A stretch of 64,000 nt of DNA from Dehalococcoidales bacterium (GTDB taxonomy: Bacteria > Chloroflexota > Dehalococcoidia > Dehalococcoidales > UBA5627). A model generated the notes under the pieces. That model made no database searches and was not told the origin of the DNA. It was given only the letters and a program-made list of their open reading frames with translations. Position 1 is the stretch's first letter, and each line of letters begins with the position of its first letter. This document shows, piece by piece, positions 15,230-23,862 of this stretch. A program made the position numbers and the translations under genes. Where the stretch lies: NCBI GenBank assembly GCA_041656115.1, contig JBBAED010000006.1, positions 19,112-83,111 of the forward strand. The letters are read 5' to 3'.

Positions 15230-15927
15230 CACTTATAGTAGCAAAATTTATATTGGTTGCGTTTATCGGGTATCTGTTAGGCTCTATACCTTTCGGTGTG
15301 ATTGTCGGTAAACGCAGAGCCAAAATAGATATCCGCAATTACGGCAGTGGTAAAATCGGCGGTACTAACGTTTTAAGGACCTTAGGCAGGAAGGCCTTTG
15401 TGCTTGTTGCAACCCTTGATATTGCCAAAGGTGCGCTGGCGGTATTTGTGGCCGGTTTAATTGTGGGAACCGATTCGATGGCAATCGGCGAATTTGGCTA
15501 TCTTGGTGTGGTTTTTGCCCAAGCCTTAGCCGGTCTAGCGGCGGTAGTCGGTCATATTTGGCCTATTTTTGTTAAATTCAAGGGCGGCAGAGGGGTGGCA
15601 ACTTTCCTGGGCGGATTGGTTGCCTTATGTCCGGCGGCCGGCCTTCTTGGCGGAGAAGCCCTTATTATAACCGCCGGAATCAGCGGCTATGTTTCTTTGG
15701 GTTCGATCATCGGTGTGGTAAGCGCTTACGCCGTTCTTATTCCGCTCACAATAATTTACGGCTTTCCGATTGAATATTTGGCTTATGTTTTAATATGTAC
15801 GCTGATTATAATTTTTATGCATCGTGATAATATCAAACGACTAATTTCCGGAAAGGAGCGGAAGCTGGGACAAAAGGCGGAACGCAATGATCCCCAACCT
15901 CTCAGTAATTCCCTGAAGGACTGCTAA
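15226..15927 (+). CDS. plsY: Acyl-phosphate glycerol-3-phosphate acyltransferase
   Basis: Membrane enzyme making lysophosphatidate from acyl phosphate and glycerol 3-phosphate. Conserved loops are present: GSIPFG near residue 16, SGKIGGTNVLR near 40 and KGGRGVATFLG near 120, among about five to six helices. It has a hydrophilic tail after residue 200. The start ATG overlaps the der stop (ATGA). Together with gpsA downstream it supplies the first two steps of glycerolipid synthesis, a sensible functional pairing. Confidence 0.95.
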   Translation: MTLIVAKFILVAFIGYLLGSIPFGVIVGKRRAKIDIRNYGSGKIGGTNVLRTLGRKAFVLVATLDIAKGALAVFVAGLIVGTDSMAIGEFGYLGVVFAQALAGLAAVVGHIWPIFVKFKGGRGVATFLGGLVALCPAAGLLGGEALIITAGISGYVSLGSIIGVVSAYAVLIPLTIIYGFPIEYLAYVLICTLIIIFMHRDNIKRLISGKERKLGQKAERNDPQPLSNSLKDC

Positions 15928-15938
15928 AAATCCTTCAG
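15913..15938 (+). promoter_or_regulatory. Stem-loop spanning the plsY stop
   Basis: CTGAAGGA (15913-15920) and TCCTTCAG (15931-15938) are perfect 8-nt complements separated by 10 nt that contain the plsY stop codon. No T run follows, so it is not a classic terminator. It ends 9 nt before the gpsA ATG and could modulate gpsA translation or mRNA processing. Confidence 0.45.
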
Positions 15939-15947
15939 TAATTGATT

Positions 15948-17015
15948 ATGCCGAAAGTTACAGTGGTGGGAACAACTGCCTGGGGGATTACCCTTGGCAC
16001 GGTGCTTGCCGGTAAGGGGATTGACGTAGCGTTATGGGCAAGGACTGAAGAAGAAGCGGAGCGCCTTCTTAAAAAGGGCCCCGATCCCAGACAGCTCCCC
16101 AATTTGGTATTCCCTCCGCAAATTACTATTACCGCTTCCCCCGAAAAGGCTTTATCGAATGCAGTCGCTGTGATGCTGGTTGTTCCCTCGCAAACAATGC
16201 GCCAAAATCTGCTTTCTGTAAAAAGCTGCATCAAAGATTCAATGCTTGTTATTAATGCTTCCAAAGGCTTGGAATACGGCTCCAATAAGCGTATGTCTCA
16301 GGTGATTGCGGAAGAACTGCCATCCGCTTGTCATCGTAATATTTGTGTTCTTTCAGGGCCTAATCTGCACAAAGAAATTCTTGCCGGGTTACCGGCTTCG
16401 GCGGTTGTTGCGGCAGAGGATGTTGCGGTTGCCAAAAAGGCGCAAAAACTGCTGACTTCACCGAATTTTGCCGTTTATACCAACAACGACATTATTGGGG
16501 TGGAGCTGGGAGGCGCACTTAAGAATATTATTGCGCTTGGAGCCGGCATGGTTGATGGGTTAGGCTACGGGGATAATGCTAAGGCGGCTTTTATAACCAG
16601 GGGTTTAACCGAGATGGCGGCTTTTAGTATGGCATTAGGCGCTAATCCTCTTACGCTTTCCGGCTTATCGGGGTTGGGGGATGTAATTGCCACCTGTGCC
16701 AGCTCTCTGAGCCGTAACCATTACGTTGGCGTAGAGCTGACTAAAGGGCGTAAGCTTTCTGAGATTACTTCGACAATGGCAGGAATTGCGGAAGGGGTTG
16801 CTACAACCGCCGCCGTTAATGATATGGCCAAGAAATTAAATATCGAGATGCCGATTGCCGAGAAGATGTATCAGGTAATGTACAATGATGCCGAAGTGAA
16901 GCAAGTTATCGGCGATCTTCTTGGAGGAAAGGGCAGGCATGAACTTTCCGGCAGGCGTTGGGATTTCAAGAGATTTTTCAGACGCCCCAAGAAAACCAAC
17001 GGCAACAGTGTCTAG
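15948..17015 (+). CDS. gpsA: Glycerol-3-phosphate dehydrogenase [NAD(P)+]
   Basis: Reduces dihydroxyacetone phosphate to sn-glycerol 3-phosphate for phospholipid synthesis. The N-terminal dinucleotide site reads GTTAWG, a variant of the usual GxGxWG because the second glycine is replaced by Thr. The catalytic Lys lies in LGGALKNIIALGAG and the substrate loop in GLGYGDNAKAA. I take the ATG at 15948 rather than a TTG two codons upstream; this gives 355 residues. A basic C-terminal tail (RRWDFKRFFRRPKK) extends past the usual end. Confidence 0.94.
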   Translation: MPKVTVVGTTAWGITLGTVLAGKGIDVALWARTEEEAERLLKKGPDPRQLPNLVFPPQITITASPEKALSNAVAVMLVVPSQTMRQNLLSVKSCIKDSMLVINASKGLEYGSNKRMSQVIAEELPSACHRNICVLSGPNLHKEILAGLPASAVVAAEDVAVAKKAQKLLTSPNFAVYTNNDIIGVELGGALKNIIALGAGMVDGLGYGDNAKAAFITRGLTEMAAFSMALGANPLTLSGLSGLGDVIATCASSLSRNHYVGVELTKGRKLSEITSTMAGIAEGVATTAAVNDMAKKLNIEMPIAEKMYQVMYNDAEVKQVIGDLLGGKGRHELSGRRWDFKRFFRRPKKTNGNSV

Positions 17016-17091
17016 CGATTGCTGTCGGATTGCAGTTTTTTCTCGCCTTATTTGTAATGCCTCTCTATGAGTTCAGGATGATATTTTAATT

Positions 17092-17249
17092 TGTCATTCT
17101 GAGCTTGTCGAAGAATCTGGGGGTTGGCGGATAGTGCAGTGTTCGGCTGCTCTTTAAACAGTGGGACAATGCCTCTTTCGTGATTCCGAGGCGACCTCAT
17201 AGATTGTATTTCCCGTCCTCTTAGATCCTTCATTTCATTCAGGATGACA
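17092..17249 (+). repeat. 158-bp MITE-like repeat, copy 5
   Basis: TGTCATTCTGAGC to TTCAGGATGACA, 158 bp, in the convergent gap between gpsA and dnaJ. Same orientation as the copies at 10.7 and 11.1 kb. Confidence 0.85.
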
Positions 17250-17288
17250 AAAAGGGGAAAGCGAGATGACAAGGGGGGTAACTCTTCA

Positions 17289-17386
17289 GCCGTTCGTGGT
17301 GAGCTTGTCGAACCATAACGGCGAACGAATAGTAATCCTCGTTTTCTTCCCGTTCGTAGTACCCTTTGACGGGCTCAGGGCGAACG
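17289..17386. repeat. Pair of palindromic repeat hairpins
   Basis: GCCGTT to AACGGC (17289-17322), then CGTTCG to CGAACG (17351-17386) around a CCCTTTGACGGGCTCAGGG core. Same pair and order as at 10893-10991. Confidence 0.7.
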
Positions 17387-17394
17387 AGAGAAAC

Positions 17395-17486
17395 GTCTTT
17401 GCGAGGAGGGAGCCGTTAGGCGAGTGACGTGGCAATCTCCAAGGAATTTTATTTGTATGGGATTGCTTCGCTGTGCTCGCAAAAAC
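17395..17486 (+). repeat. 91-bp terminally inverted repeat, copy 4
   Basis: GTCTTTGCGAG to CTCGCAAAAAC; one base of the right end is changed (A for G) and the unit is 92 bp. It ends 8 nt before the dnaJ stop, so the cluster runs right up to the heat-shock operon. Confidence 0.8.
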
Positions 17487-17494
17487 GGAGAGAG

Positions 17495-18571
17495 TTACTT
17501 CTTTTCACTTTCCGTAAAACTTTTCTCGAGTTCTTCAAACAGTTTCCGTTGTTGTTTGGTCAGTTTTTCGGGTGTTTTAATAAATAACCTTACCAACTGG
17601 TCGCCTTTGGAATTACGCCGCAGGTAGGGGATTCCTTTACCTTTAAGCGTAAATACCTTACCGTGTTGACTGCCGGCCGGTATTTTCAGCTTTTCATCGC
17701 CGTACAGCGTCGGTATGTCAACCTCGGTTCCGAGGGCTGCCTGTGCAACATTAACAGATAAGTCGTAAATAACATTGGTATCTTCGCGGGCAAAGAACCG
17801 GTGCGGCTTAACATCAACGGCAACATAAAGGTCTCCGGGCGGAGCCCCTTTATCGCCGACATCGCCTTGACCGTTTAACTTTAAATTGGTGCCATGATCG
17901 ATTCCGGCCGGAATCTTTAACTTCATTGTATGTTCTTTTCTTTCCTTGCCGGAGCCCTTACATTTGGGGCACGGGTCGGTAATAACACTGCCCTCGCCGT
18001 TACATTTGGGGCAAGTCGTAATGTTGGTAAACTGCCCGAAGAAGCTTTGCTGGACACGTTTAACCTTTCCGCTTCCGTTACAATCGGTACAGCGAGCAGT
18101 TTCGCTTCCCGGTTTAGAACCGCTGCCGCTGCAATTTGAGCACTGTTCCAAACGGCTTATTTTAATGTCGGCATCACAGCCAAGAGCGGCTTCTTCAAAA
18201 GAAACGGTAATTTTCTGTTGCAGGTCGGCGCCGCGTCTGGCGCTTCTGCGCCCACCTCCGCCGCCAAAAGCATCAAAAAAGTCCTCAAAAATACTGCCGA
18301 ATCCGCCTCCGAATCCGAAATCTCCGAATCCCTGTCCGAACGTTCCGTCAACACCGGAATGCCCGAAACGGTCATAGGCGGCGCGTTTTTCATCATCCGA
18401 AAGAACGCTGTAGGCTTCGTTGATTTCTTTAAACTGCGCCTCTGAGTTATCCCCTTGGTTATGGTCGGGGTGATACTGAAAGGCTAATTTTCGAAAAGCT
18501 TTTTTTATTTCATCGGCGTTAGCATTTTTGTTAACCCCGAGAACCTCGTAGTAATCTTTTTTTGATGCCAT
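17495..18571 (-). CDS. dnaJ: Chaperone DnaJ (Hsp40)
   Basis: Co-chaperone stimulating DnaK ATPase. The 358-residue protein has a J domain with YHPDHNQ (HPD at about 34-36), a Gly/Phe-rich linker (about 75-115) and four CxxCxGxG zinc repeats (about 142-210: CSNCSGSG, CTDCNGSG, CPKCNGEG, CPKCKGSG). The C-terminal substrate-binding domains follow. It is the last gene of hrcA-grpE-dnaK-dnaJ, separated from dnaK by 199 nt, a larger gap than the others. Type I DnaJ, normal length. Confidence 0.96.
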   Translation of the reverse strand: MASKKDYYEVLGVNKNANADEIKKAFRKLAFQYHPDHNQGDNSEAQFKEINEAYSVLSDDEKRAAYDRFGHSGVDGTFGQGFGDFGFGGGFGSIFEDFFDAFGGGGGRRSARRGADLQQKITVSFEEAALGCDADIKISRLEQCSNCSGSGSKPGSETARCTDCNGSGKVKRVQQSFFGQFTNITTCPKCNGEGSVITDPCPKCKGSGKERKEHTMKLKIPAGIDHGTNLKLNGQGDVGDKGAPPGDLYVAVDVKPHRFFAREDTNVIYDLSVNVAQAALGTEVDIPTLYGDEKLKIPAGSQHGKVFTLKGKGIPYLRRNSKGDQLVRLFIKTPEKLTKQQRKLFEELEKSFTESEKK

Positions 18572-18770
18572 AATTTATTGGTTTCCGTCCTCTTGTTTGC
18601 TTAGTTGCATTTTGTTTGCTTTAAAATAAGAAGTGTTTCTTTTTAGGTCAATCCGATAATTATATACCATTAAGGCCCTGATACTCCAGCAAACACGTTG
18701 CATTTTAAAAAAAGAGGAGCGGAACGTTTTATAAAATCACAGTTCCGCCCCCCTTTGAGTTTGAGGTTAA

Positions 18771-20687
18771 TTATACCTCGCGGAATTCTCCTTCTACCGT
18801 GCCCTCGTCATCCTTTTTGGAATCGTCTTCCGCATCTGCGGATTCGGCGCCCGGTTCGGATTGTCCGTCTTGTTGTCCGTACACAGCGGCTCCCGCTTTT
18901 TGCATAATCTCGGAAAGCTCCTGTGTTTTCGCTTTAATGTCGTCCGTATCGGAACCCTGGAGCGCCGAACGTAACGTGGCTATCTTTTCTTCAATTTCTT
19001 TCCTGGTATCTTCAGGAATCTTATCCTTATTATCGTTTAACATCTTTTCGGCACTGTAAGCCATATTGTCGCCGGTATTTTTAGCCTCTACTTCTTCTTT
19101 CTTCTTGACGTCTTCGGCGGCATGGGCTTCAGCATCGCGCTGCATCTTTTCAATATCTTCTTTACTGAGTCCGCTTGAAGCGGTAATCGTAATCTTCTGC
19201 TCCTTACCGGTGCCCTTATCTTTGGCCTTAACGCTAAGAATGCCGTTAGCATCAATATCGAAACTAACCTCAACCTGCGGGATGCCGCGCGGGGCAGGGA
19301 GGATTCCGTCTAACATAAAGCGGCCCAAAGTTCGGTTATCGTTGGCCATGGGACGCTCGCCCTGTAAAACGTGAATTTCAACGCTGGGCTGGTTATCCGC
19401 CGCGGTACTAAAGACCTGCGTTTTGGAGGTCGGGATGGTAGTATTGCGATTAATTAACGGTGTCGCAACTCCGCCCAGGGTTTCAATGCCTAAAGTCAGC
19501 GGGGTAACATCTAACAGCAATACGTCTTTAACTTCACCCTTTAGCACGCCGGCTTGAATAGCGGCGCCGATAGCAACCACTTCATCGGGGTTTACGCCTT
19601 TATTGGGTTCTTTCCCGAAGAATTGTTTAACTTTTTCCTGTACCAGTGGCATTCTGGTCTGCCCTCCGACAAGTACAACCTCATCTATCTGTGCAGGTTT
19701 CTTATCAGCATCCGCAAGCGCCTGTTTACAAGGTATTAATGTTTTTTCAACCAGGTCCATTACCAACTGCTCAAGTTTGGCTCTGGTCATTGTTATATTT
19801 AAGTGCTTCGGCCCGCTGGAATCAGCTGTAATAAACGGGAGGTTAACTTCCGCGCTTTGGACGCTTGAAAGTTCTATCTTTACCTTTTCGGCGGCTTCCT
19901 TCAAACGCTGTAGGGCAGTCTTATCGCCGGATAGGTCAATGCCTTGATCCTTTTTAAACTCGTCAATTAACCAATCTATAATCCTTTGGTCAAAGTCGTC
20001 ACCGCCAAGATGTGTATCGCCGTTGGTGGATTTAACCTGGAAAGTACCGTCTCCGATTTCAAGTATTGAAACGTCGAAAGTACCGCCGCCGAGGTCATAA
20101 ACGGCGATGGTTTCATCTTTTTTCTTGTCCAAACCGTATGCCAATGATGCGGCGGTCGGTTCGTTAATAATTCTTAAAACATTAAGACCCGCAATTTTAC
20201 CGGCATCTTTGGTGGCTTGCCTTTGGGCATCGTTAAAGTAAGCCGGTACGGTAATAACCGCATCGGTAACCTTTTCACCTAAGTAGGCTTCGGCGTCCGC
20301 TTTAAGTTTTTGCAAAATCATCGCGGAAATTTCGGGCGGAGTGTAATCCTGTCCACCCATTGCTACTTTTACTTCGTCGTTAGCGCCTTTGGAAACCTTA
20401 TAGGTTTTTCTTTTGGCGTCTTCTTCCACCGTAAGTTCGCGTCCTGCCGGTTCGTTCCACTTGCGCCCCATAAAACGTTTAATACTGTAGAGGGTGTTTC
20501 CCGGATTTATGATTGCCTGACGCTTCGCAATTTGTCCGACTAATCTCTCACCGGTTTTGCTGACTGCGACAAAAGAAGGGACGGTATTGCCTCCTTCCGA
20601 CGAAGGAATGACTACCGGCTCTCCGCCTTGCATCACAGCCACTTCACTAAAAGTGGTTCCCAGATCGATTCCTATAGCCTTTGCCAT
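18771..20687 (-). CDS. dnaK: Chaperone DnaK (Hsp70)
   Basis: ATP-dependent chaperone, 638 residues. The nucleotide-binding domain has GIDLGTTFSEV at the start, DLGGGTFDVS near 195 and VGGQTRMP near 335. The substrate-binding domain follows (VLLLDVTPLTLGIET), then the helical lid and an acidic, Gly/Ser/Asp-rich tail ending EGTVEGEFREV. The Ser in TTFSEV, where Asn is usual (TTNS), is a minor variation. It lies 50 nt after grpE in the operon. Confidence 0.97.
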   Translation of the reverse strand: MAKAIGIDLGTTFSEVAVMQGGEPVVIPSSEGGNTVPSFVAVSKTGERLVGQIAKRQAIINPGNTLYSIKRFMGRKWNEPAGRELTVEEDAKRKTYKVSKGANDEVKVAMGGQDYTPPEISAMILQKLKADAEAYLGEKVTDAVITVPAYFNDAQRQATKDAGKIAGLNVLRIINEPTAASLAYGLDKKKDETIAVYDLGGGTFDVSILEIGDGTFQVKSTNGDTHLGGDDFDQRIIDWLIDEFKKDQGIDLSGDKTALQRLKEAAEKVKIELSSVQSAEVNLPFITADSSGPKHLNITMTRAKLEQLVMDLVEKTLIPCKQALADADKKPAQIDEVVLVGGQTRMPLVQEKVKQFFGKEPNKGVNPDEVVAIGAAIQAGVLKGEVKDVLLLDVTPLTLGIETLGGVATPLINRNTTIPTSKTQVFSTAADNQPSVEIHVLQGERPMANDNRTLGRFMLDGILPAPRGIPQVEVSFDIDANGILSVKAKDKGTGKEQKITITASSGLSKEDIEKMQRDAEAHAAEDVKKKEEVEAKNTGDNMAYSAEKMLNDNKDKIPEDTRKEIEEKIATLRSALQGSDTDDIKAKTQELSEIMQKAGAAVYGQQDGQSEPGAESADAEDDSKKDDEGTVEGEFREV

Positions 20688-20737
20688 GTTTTTTGATACT
20701 CCTCCTTAAAATAAGCTTAAAACTTTTACTTTTTAGA

Positions 20738-21259
20738 TTACTTTTCACCGTTCCCGACTGTTACCATAGCCGGTCGGATTACTCTGTCGTATAATTTATA
20801 ACCCTTTTGCAATTCATTAATTATAATTCCGTCTTCGCCGTTAACGTGCAGAGCGGCTTCATGCAGTTTGGGATCAAAAGCCTCTCCCTCGGTCTTAACT
20901 GCTTTAACCCCTTGGCTCTCTAAGGCGCTGTTAAACTTGCGTTCTATTAATTTTATTCCTTCTACCCAGGGTAAATTTTTTGCATCTTCCGGAACAGAAC
21001 CTAAAGCCCTTTGCAAATCATCAAGCACCGGAAGAATCGCTGCCAGAAGTATTGAGTTGCCGAATTTAATTGTTTCTTCCTTCTCTTGTTCCGCACGCCT
21101 TTTGTAATTAATAAAGTCGGCCTGCGTTCGCTTCCAGTTTTCCAGATAGGTCTCGGCTTCGTTTTTCTCGTTTTGTTGAGGGTTGTCGCCGGCTGTTTCT
21201 TTCTGCATATTTTCTAAATCTTGATCCTCTGTTTTTTCACTCTGGTTTTCTTTTTTCAT
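20738..21259 (-). CDS. grpE: Nucleotide exchange factor GrpE
   Basis: Releases ADP from DnaK. The 173-residue protein has an acidic, low-complexity N-terminus (about 1-35), a long helix containing NWKRTQADFINYKRR, and a C-terminal beta domain ending GYKLYDRVIRPAMVTV, the GrpE signature. It starts 20 nt after the hrcA stop and is followed by dnaK. Confidence 0.95.
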   Translation of the reverse strand: MKKENQSEKTEDQDLENMQKETAGDNPQQNEKNEAETYLENWKRTQADFINYKRRAEQEKEETIKFGNSILLAAILPVLDDLQRALGSVPEDAKNLPWVEGIKLIERKFNSALESQGVKAVKTEGEAFDPKLHEAALHVNGEDGIIINELQKGYKLYDRVIRPAMVTVGNGEK

Positions 21260-21279
21260 AATTTAATATACTCCGGACG

Positions 21280-22329
21280 TCAATTGTTTTTGGGGTCCTC
21301 CTTATTATTTTGAGTTTCCCCGCCGTACAGGTCGGATATAAGTTTACTCATCATTGACGACATAAAATTAATAACCGCAATAGTTCTGCCGTAGTGCATA
21401 CGCGTCGGCCCAACCACCCCGATAGTCCCGGTTGCTTCATCCGGTATCCCGTAACGGCTAAGGACAACGCTGAAGTTTTGAATTGATTCAGCCCTGTTCT
21501 CTTTTCCGATAATAACTTGTACTCCGCGCTCGTTAGGCTGATTTTCAAGCATTGCTTCCATTAATTTGCGCTGTTCCACCAGTCCAATTAGATTAGATAT
21601 GCGGCTTCCCGTGTTGAATTCGGGCTGGTTCATCAGATAGTAGAGCCCATCGATGTATGAATCATCGTTACTGCGCTCGTCCTCCGTTTGCATCAATTTA
21701 ATGATACAATCGGTCACCTTTAGTTCATCGGGCGATAACCCGATGCGCTTTTTGGCTATCTGCAAGGCGGACAATCCGGCGTATTTTTTAACCGCTTCAT
21801 CTGCCATGTTTCTGAGTTTTTCATGGGTAACCGGCTGTTCAAAGTTAATCAGCTGTTGCCTTACAACGGCTCCTCTGAGCACCAATACCGCAAGCGCCAA
21901 GTGGTCCTGCAATGAAACCAGTTCCATATGCCTAAAACGGCAGGACGGCGGTTTAGGGGTTGTCATTACGGCAATATTTTGAACTTGCTGTGCCAGTAAA
22001 GTTACCGCTAACGCAAGCCACTGCTCAATACTTTCTTCAACCTGATGGAACATATGACTTATCAGGCGTTGTTCTTCCAGTGGTAAATCGACATAGCTTA
22101 AGTTTTCAACATAAAAGCGATACCCCTTATCAGAGGGGATACTGCCGGCGGCATGGTGCGGCCGAATTATGTATCCGGCATCCTCCAAAGTAACCATTTC
22201 GTTGCGGATGGTTGCCGAGCTGACGTTCAATCCGCAATCGGTAACGACGCTTGCCGATGATACCGGCATCGCTCGAGATATGTATTGTCTGGTGATGGAT
22301 CTTAATATTGCCGCCGTTCTATTGTCCAA
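21280..22329 (-). CDS. hrcA: Heat-inducible transcription repressor HrcA
   Basis: Represses the heat-shock operon by binding CIRCE. The N-terminal winged helix covers about residues 1-75 (LNVSSATIRNEMVTLEDAGYI), followed by the dimerisation and GAF-like regions. The longest open frame starts at a TTG at 22350 inside the operator. I prefer the TTG at 22329, which has GGAGG about 8 nt upstream, giving 349 residues starting MDNRTAAILRS. First gene of hrcA-grpE-dnaK-dnaJ and likely autoregulated. Confidence 0.94.
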   Translation of the reverse strand: MDNRTAAILRSITRQYISRAMPVSSASVVTDCGLNVSSATIRNEMVTLEDAGYIIRPHHAAGSIPSDKGYRFYVENLSYVDLPLEEQRLISHMFHQVEESIEQWLALAVTLLAQQVQNIAVMTTPKPPSCRFRHMELVSLQDHLALAVLVLRGAVVRQQLINFEQPVTHEKLRNMADEAVKKYAGLSALQIAKKRIGLSPDELKVTDCIIKLMQTEDERSNDDSYIDGLYYLMNQPEFNTGSRISNLIGLVEQRKLMEAMLENQPNERGVQVIIGKENRAESIQNFSVVLSRYGIPDEATGTIGVVGPTRMHYGRTIAVINFMSSMMSKLISDLYGGETQNNKEDPKNN

Positions 22330-22343
22330 TCCCTTAACCTCCG

Positions 22344-22370
22344 TTAGCAATCAGGCCATTAGATTGCTAA
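22344..22370 (-). promoter_or_regulatory. CIRCE-type operator (HrcA binding site)
   Basis: TTAGCAATC (22344-22352), a 9-nt spacer, and GATTGCTAA (22362-22370): a perfect inverted repeat with the CIRCE geometry 9-9-9. It differs from the consensus TTAGCACTC-N9-GAGTGCTAA by one symmetric substitution per arm. It lies directly upstream of hrcA, between the probable promoter and the ribosome-binding site, as expected for repression. Confidence 0.9.
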
Positions 22371-22379
22371 AGTAATCAT

Positions 22380-22409
22380 AATTTAGCATTTTAGAGGGGG
22401 ATTTGTCAA
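22380..22409 (-). promoter_or_regulatory. Probable sigma-70 promoter of the hrcA operon
   Basis: On the minus strand TTGACA (22409-22404), an 18-nt spacer and TAAATT (22385-22380). The CIRCE element follows within about 10 nt, placing the operator at or just after the transcription start. Confidence 0.6.
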
Positions 22410-22562
22410 GCGACTTTAACAATATTTTATAAACTTGATGATGCTTTTCTTTGCAGTCTCTTTTTTCAAACAAAAAATCGGTTGCCGCTAATTAATTTAA
22501 CCTTTTTTATCCGATATGCTATGCTATATTAGTTATAAAAGCGGGTTTTACGCGGAGAATTA

Positions 22563-22934
22563 ATGAGAATCGGGTTTTTGGAAATAGGCATAATACTTGC
22601 CGTTGTTATGGTTTTCTTTGGCATATCGCGCTTATCAAAGGCCGGCAGCGGTAATAATCAAAAATATGTAAGATACACCCCCGAAGAGGAAGCGTCTATT
22701 AGGGAGAGGCGGTTGGCGCTGATAGCGGCGCAAGAGGCCGAAGACGAAATCATTCGGAAGAAACGGCGTTCAAGTGCCAGGATGATTGGTTTGGTCCTTA
22801 TAGGGTTGGGGATTCTGGCAATCTTTTATCTTCTTTTTATTATCAAGTGGGTCGCTACCAGTCCTTTATGGATATGGGGTGTTGTTGTTGTGTTTATCGG
22901 CGCTGTGATTGTATACTCGGCACGGGGTAAGTAA
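22563..22934 (+). CDS. Small membrane protein with TatA-like N-terminus
   Basis: A 123-residue protein with three hydrophobic segments. The first (about 5-22) reads LEIGIILAVVMVFFG followed by ISRLSKAG. It resembles the TatA/TatE N-terminus: an acidic residue at position 7, a short helix ending in Phe-Gly at 19-20, then a hinge and a Leu-containing amphipathic stretch. A charged helix (about 40-75, RRLALIAAQEAEDEIIRKKRR) and two more membrane helices (about 76-97 and 100-119) follow, unlike normal TatA. Function unassigned. An extended -10 (TGCTATATT, 22522-22530) precedes it. Confidence 0.75.
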   Translation: MRIGFLEIGIILAVVMVFFGISRLSKAGSGNNQKYVRYTPEEEASIRERRLALIAAQEAEDEIIRKKRRSSARMIGLVLIGLGILAIFYLLFIIKWVATSPLWIWGVVVVFIGAVIVYSARGK

Positions 22935-23033
22935 ACCTAGTTTCGGCCGCAGACGGCCACGCCGAGGTTACACTTTTTCTTTATTACGAACAATTGATTA
23001 TCAATATTATTTATATGTAAATAGGGTTGGCAG

Positions 23034-23858
23034 ATGAAAAGATTCGGGATTGTTTATCATCCGTTAAACGAAAATGCTCCGGCGCTTGCCGTTGAGATCG
23101 AATCGTTTCTGTTATCCAAGGGGGTTTCCACTTGGCTTTGTTCGTCATGGGAGGGAGATGCCCTTCAAGAAAATCTGCCGCTAATGGATTTTGTTATTAC
23201 GGTTGGCGGAGACGGCACAATCCTCAGAACCGCACAAGCTATTGTTCCGCATGCTATCCCGATTATCGGTGTTAACCTCGGAAAAATCGGTTATTTAACG
23301 GAAATAGAGCCTGATGAAGCACTGGAAAAAATAGCTTTAATACTGGACGGCGGCGGTCGAACGGACGAGAGGGCAATGTTGGAAGCCCGCCTTTTTGACG
23401 ACCAAAATTGTGAAATCAGCTCATTTAAGATATTAAACGATGTTGTTGTTGCCCGCGGGGAGATTGCCCGGATTATAAACGTAACAGCCTATGTCGACGG
23501 CGAGATGCTCACAACTTACAGGTCTGACGGGGTTATTTGCGCTACCGCTACGGGGAGTACAGGCTATTCGATGGCAGCCGGCGGTCCGATATTGCATCCT
23601 CAATCCTCGGATTACTTGTTGGTGCCGATTGTGGCGCATATGAGTTTTAATAAAATACTTATTATCTCCCCCGAATCGGTGGTTCGTTTGCGGCTATCGC
23701 CGATACACAAGGCCATTTTAAGCATTGACGGGCATATCGGTTTACCCGTTGAAGAAGGGTGGTCAATCGAAGTCAGCCACAGCAAGGTAAAAACGTGTTT
23801 TCATAGGATTAACCCCAAAGGGTTTTATGCCGGTTTGGAGCAGAAAATAAAGAGGTAA
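23034..23858 (+). CDS. nadK: NAD kinase
   Basis: Phosphorylates NAD to NADP. The 274-residue protein shows the NAD-kinase signature GGDGT (58-62), NLGKIGYLTE, a conserved N-D pair (LNDVV), and GTGSTGYSMAAGGPI-type motif. Its product feeds the NADP-dependent steps seen nearby (for instance ProC and possibly the GltD-like domain of the formate dehydrogenase). It is followed 4 nt later by the acetyltransferase gene, which shares its ribosome-binding region. Confidence 0.95.
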   Translation: MKRFGIVYHPLNENAPALAVEIESFLLSKGVSTWLCSSWEGDALQENLPLMDFVITVGGDGTILRTAQAIVPHAIPIIGVNLGKIGYLTEIEPDEALEKIALILDGGGRTDERAMLEARLFDDQNCEISSFKILNDVVVARGEIARIINVTAYVDGEMLTTYRSDGVICATATGSTGYSMAAGGPILHPQSSDYLLVPIVAHMSFNKILIISPESVVRLRLSPIHKAILSIDGHIGLPVEEGWSIEVSHSKVKTCFHRINPKGFYAGLEQKIKR

Positions 23859-23862
23859 ATAA

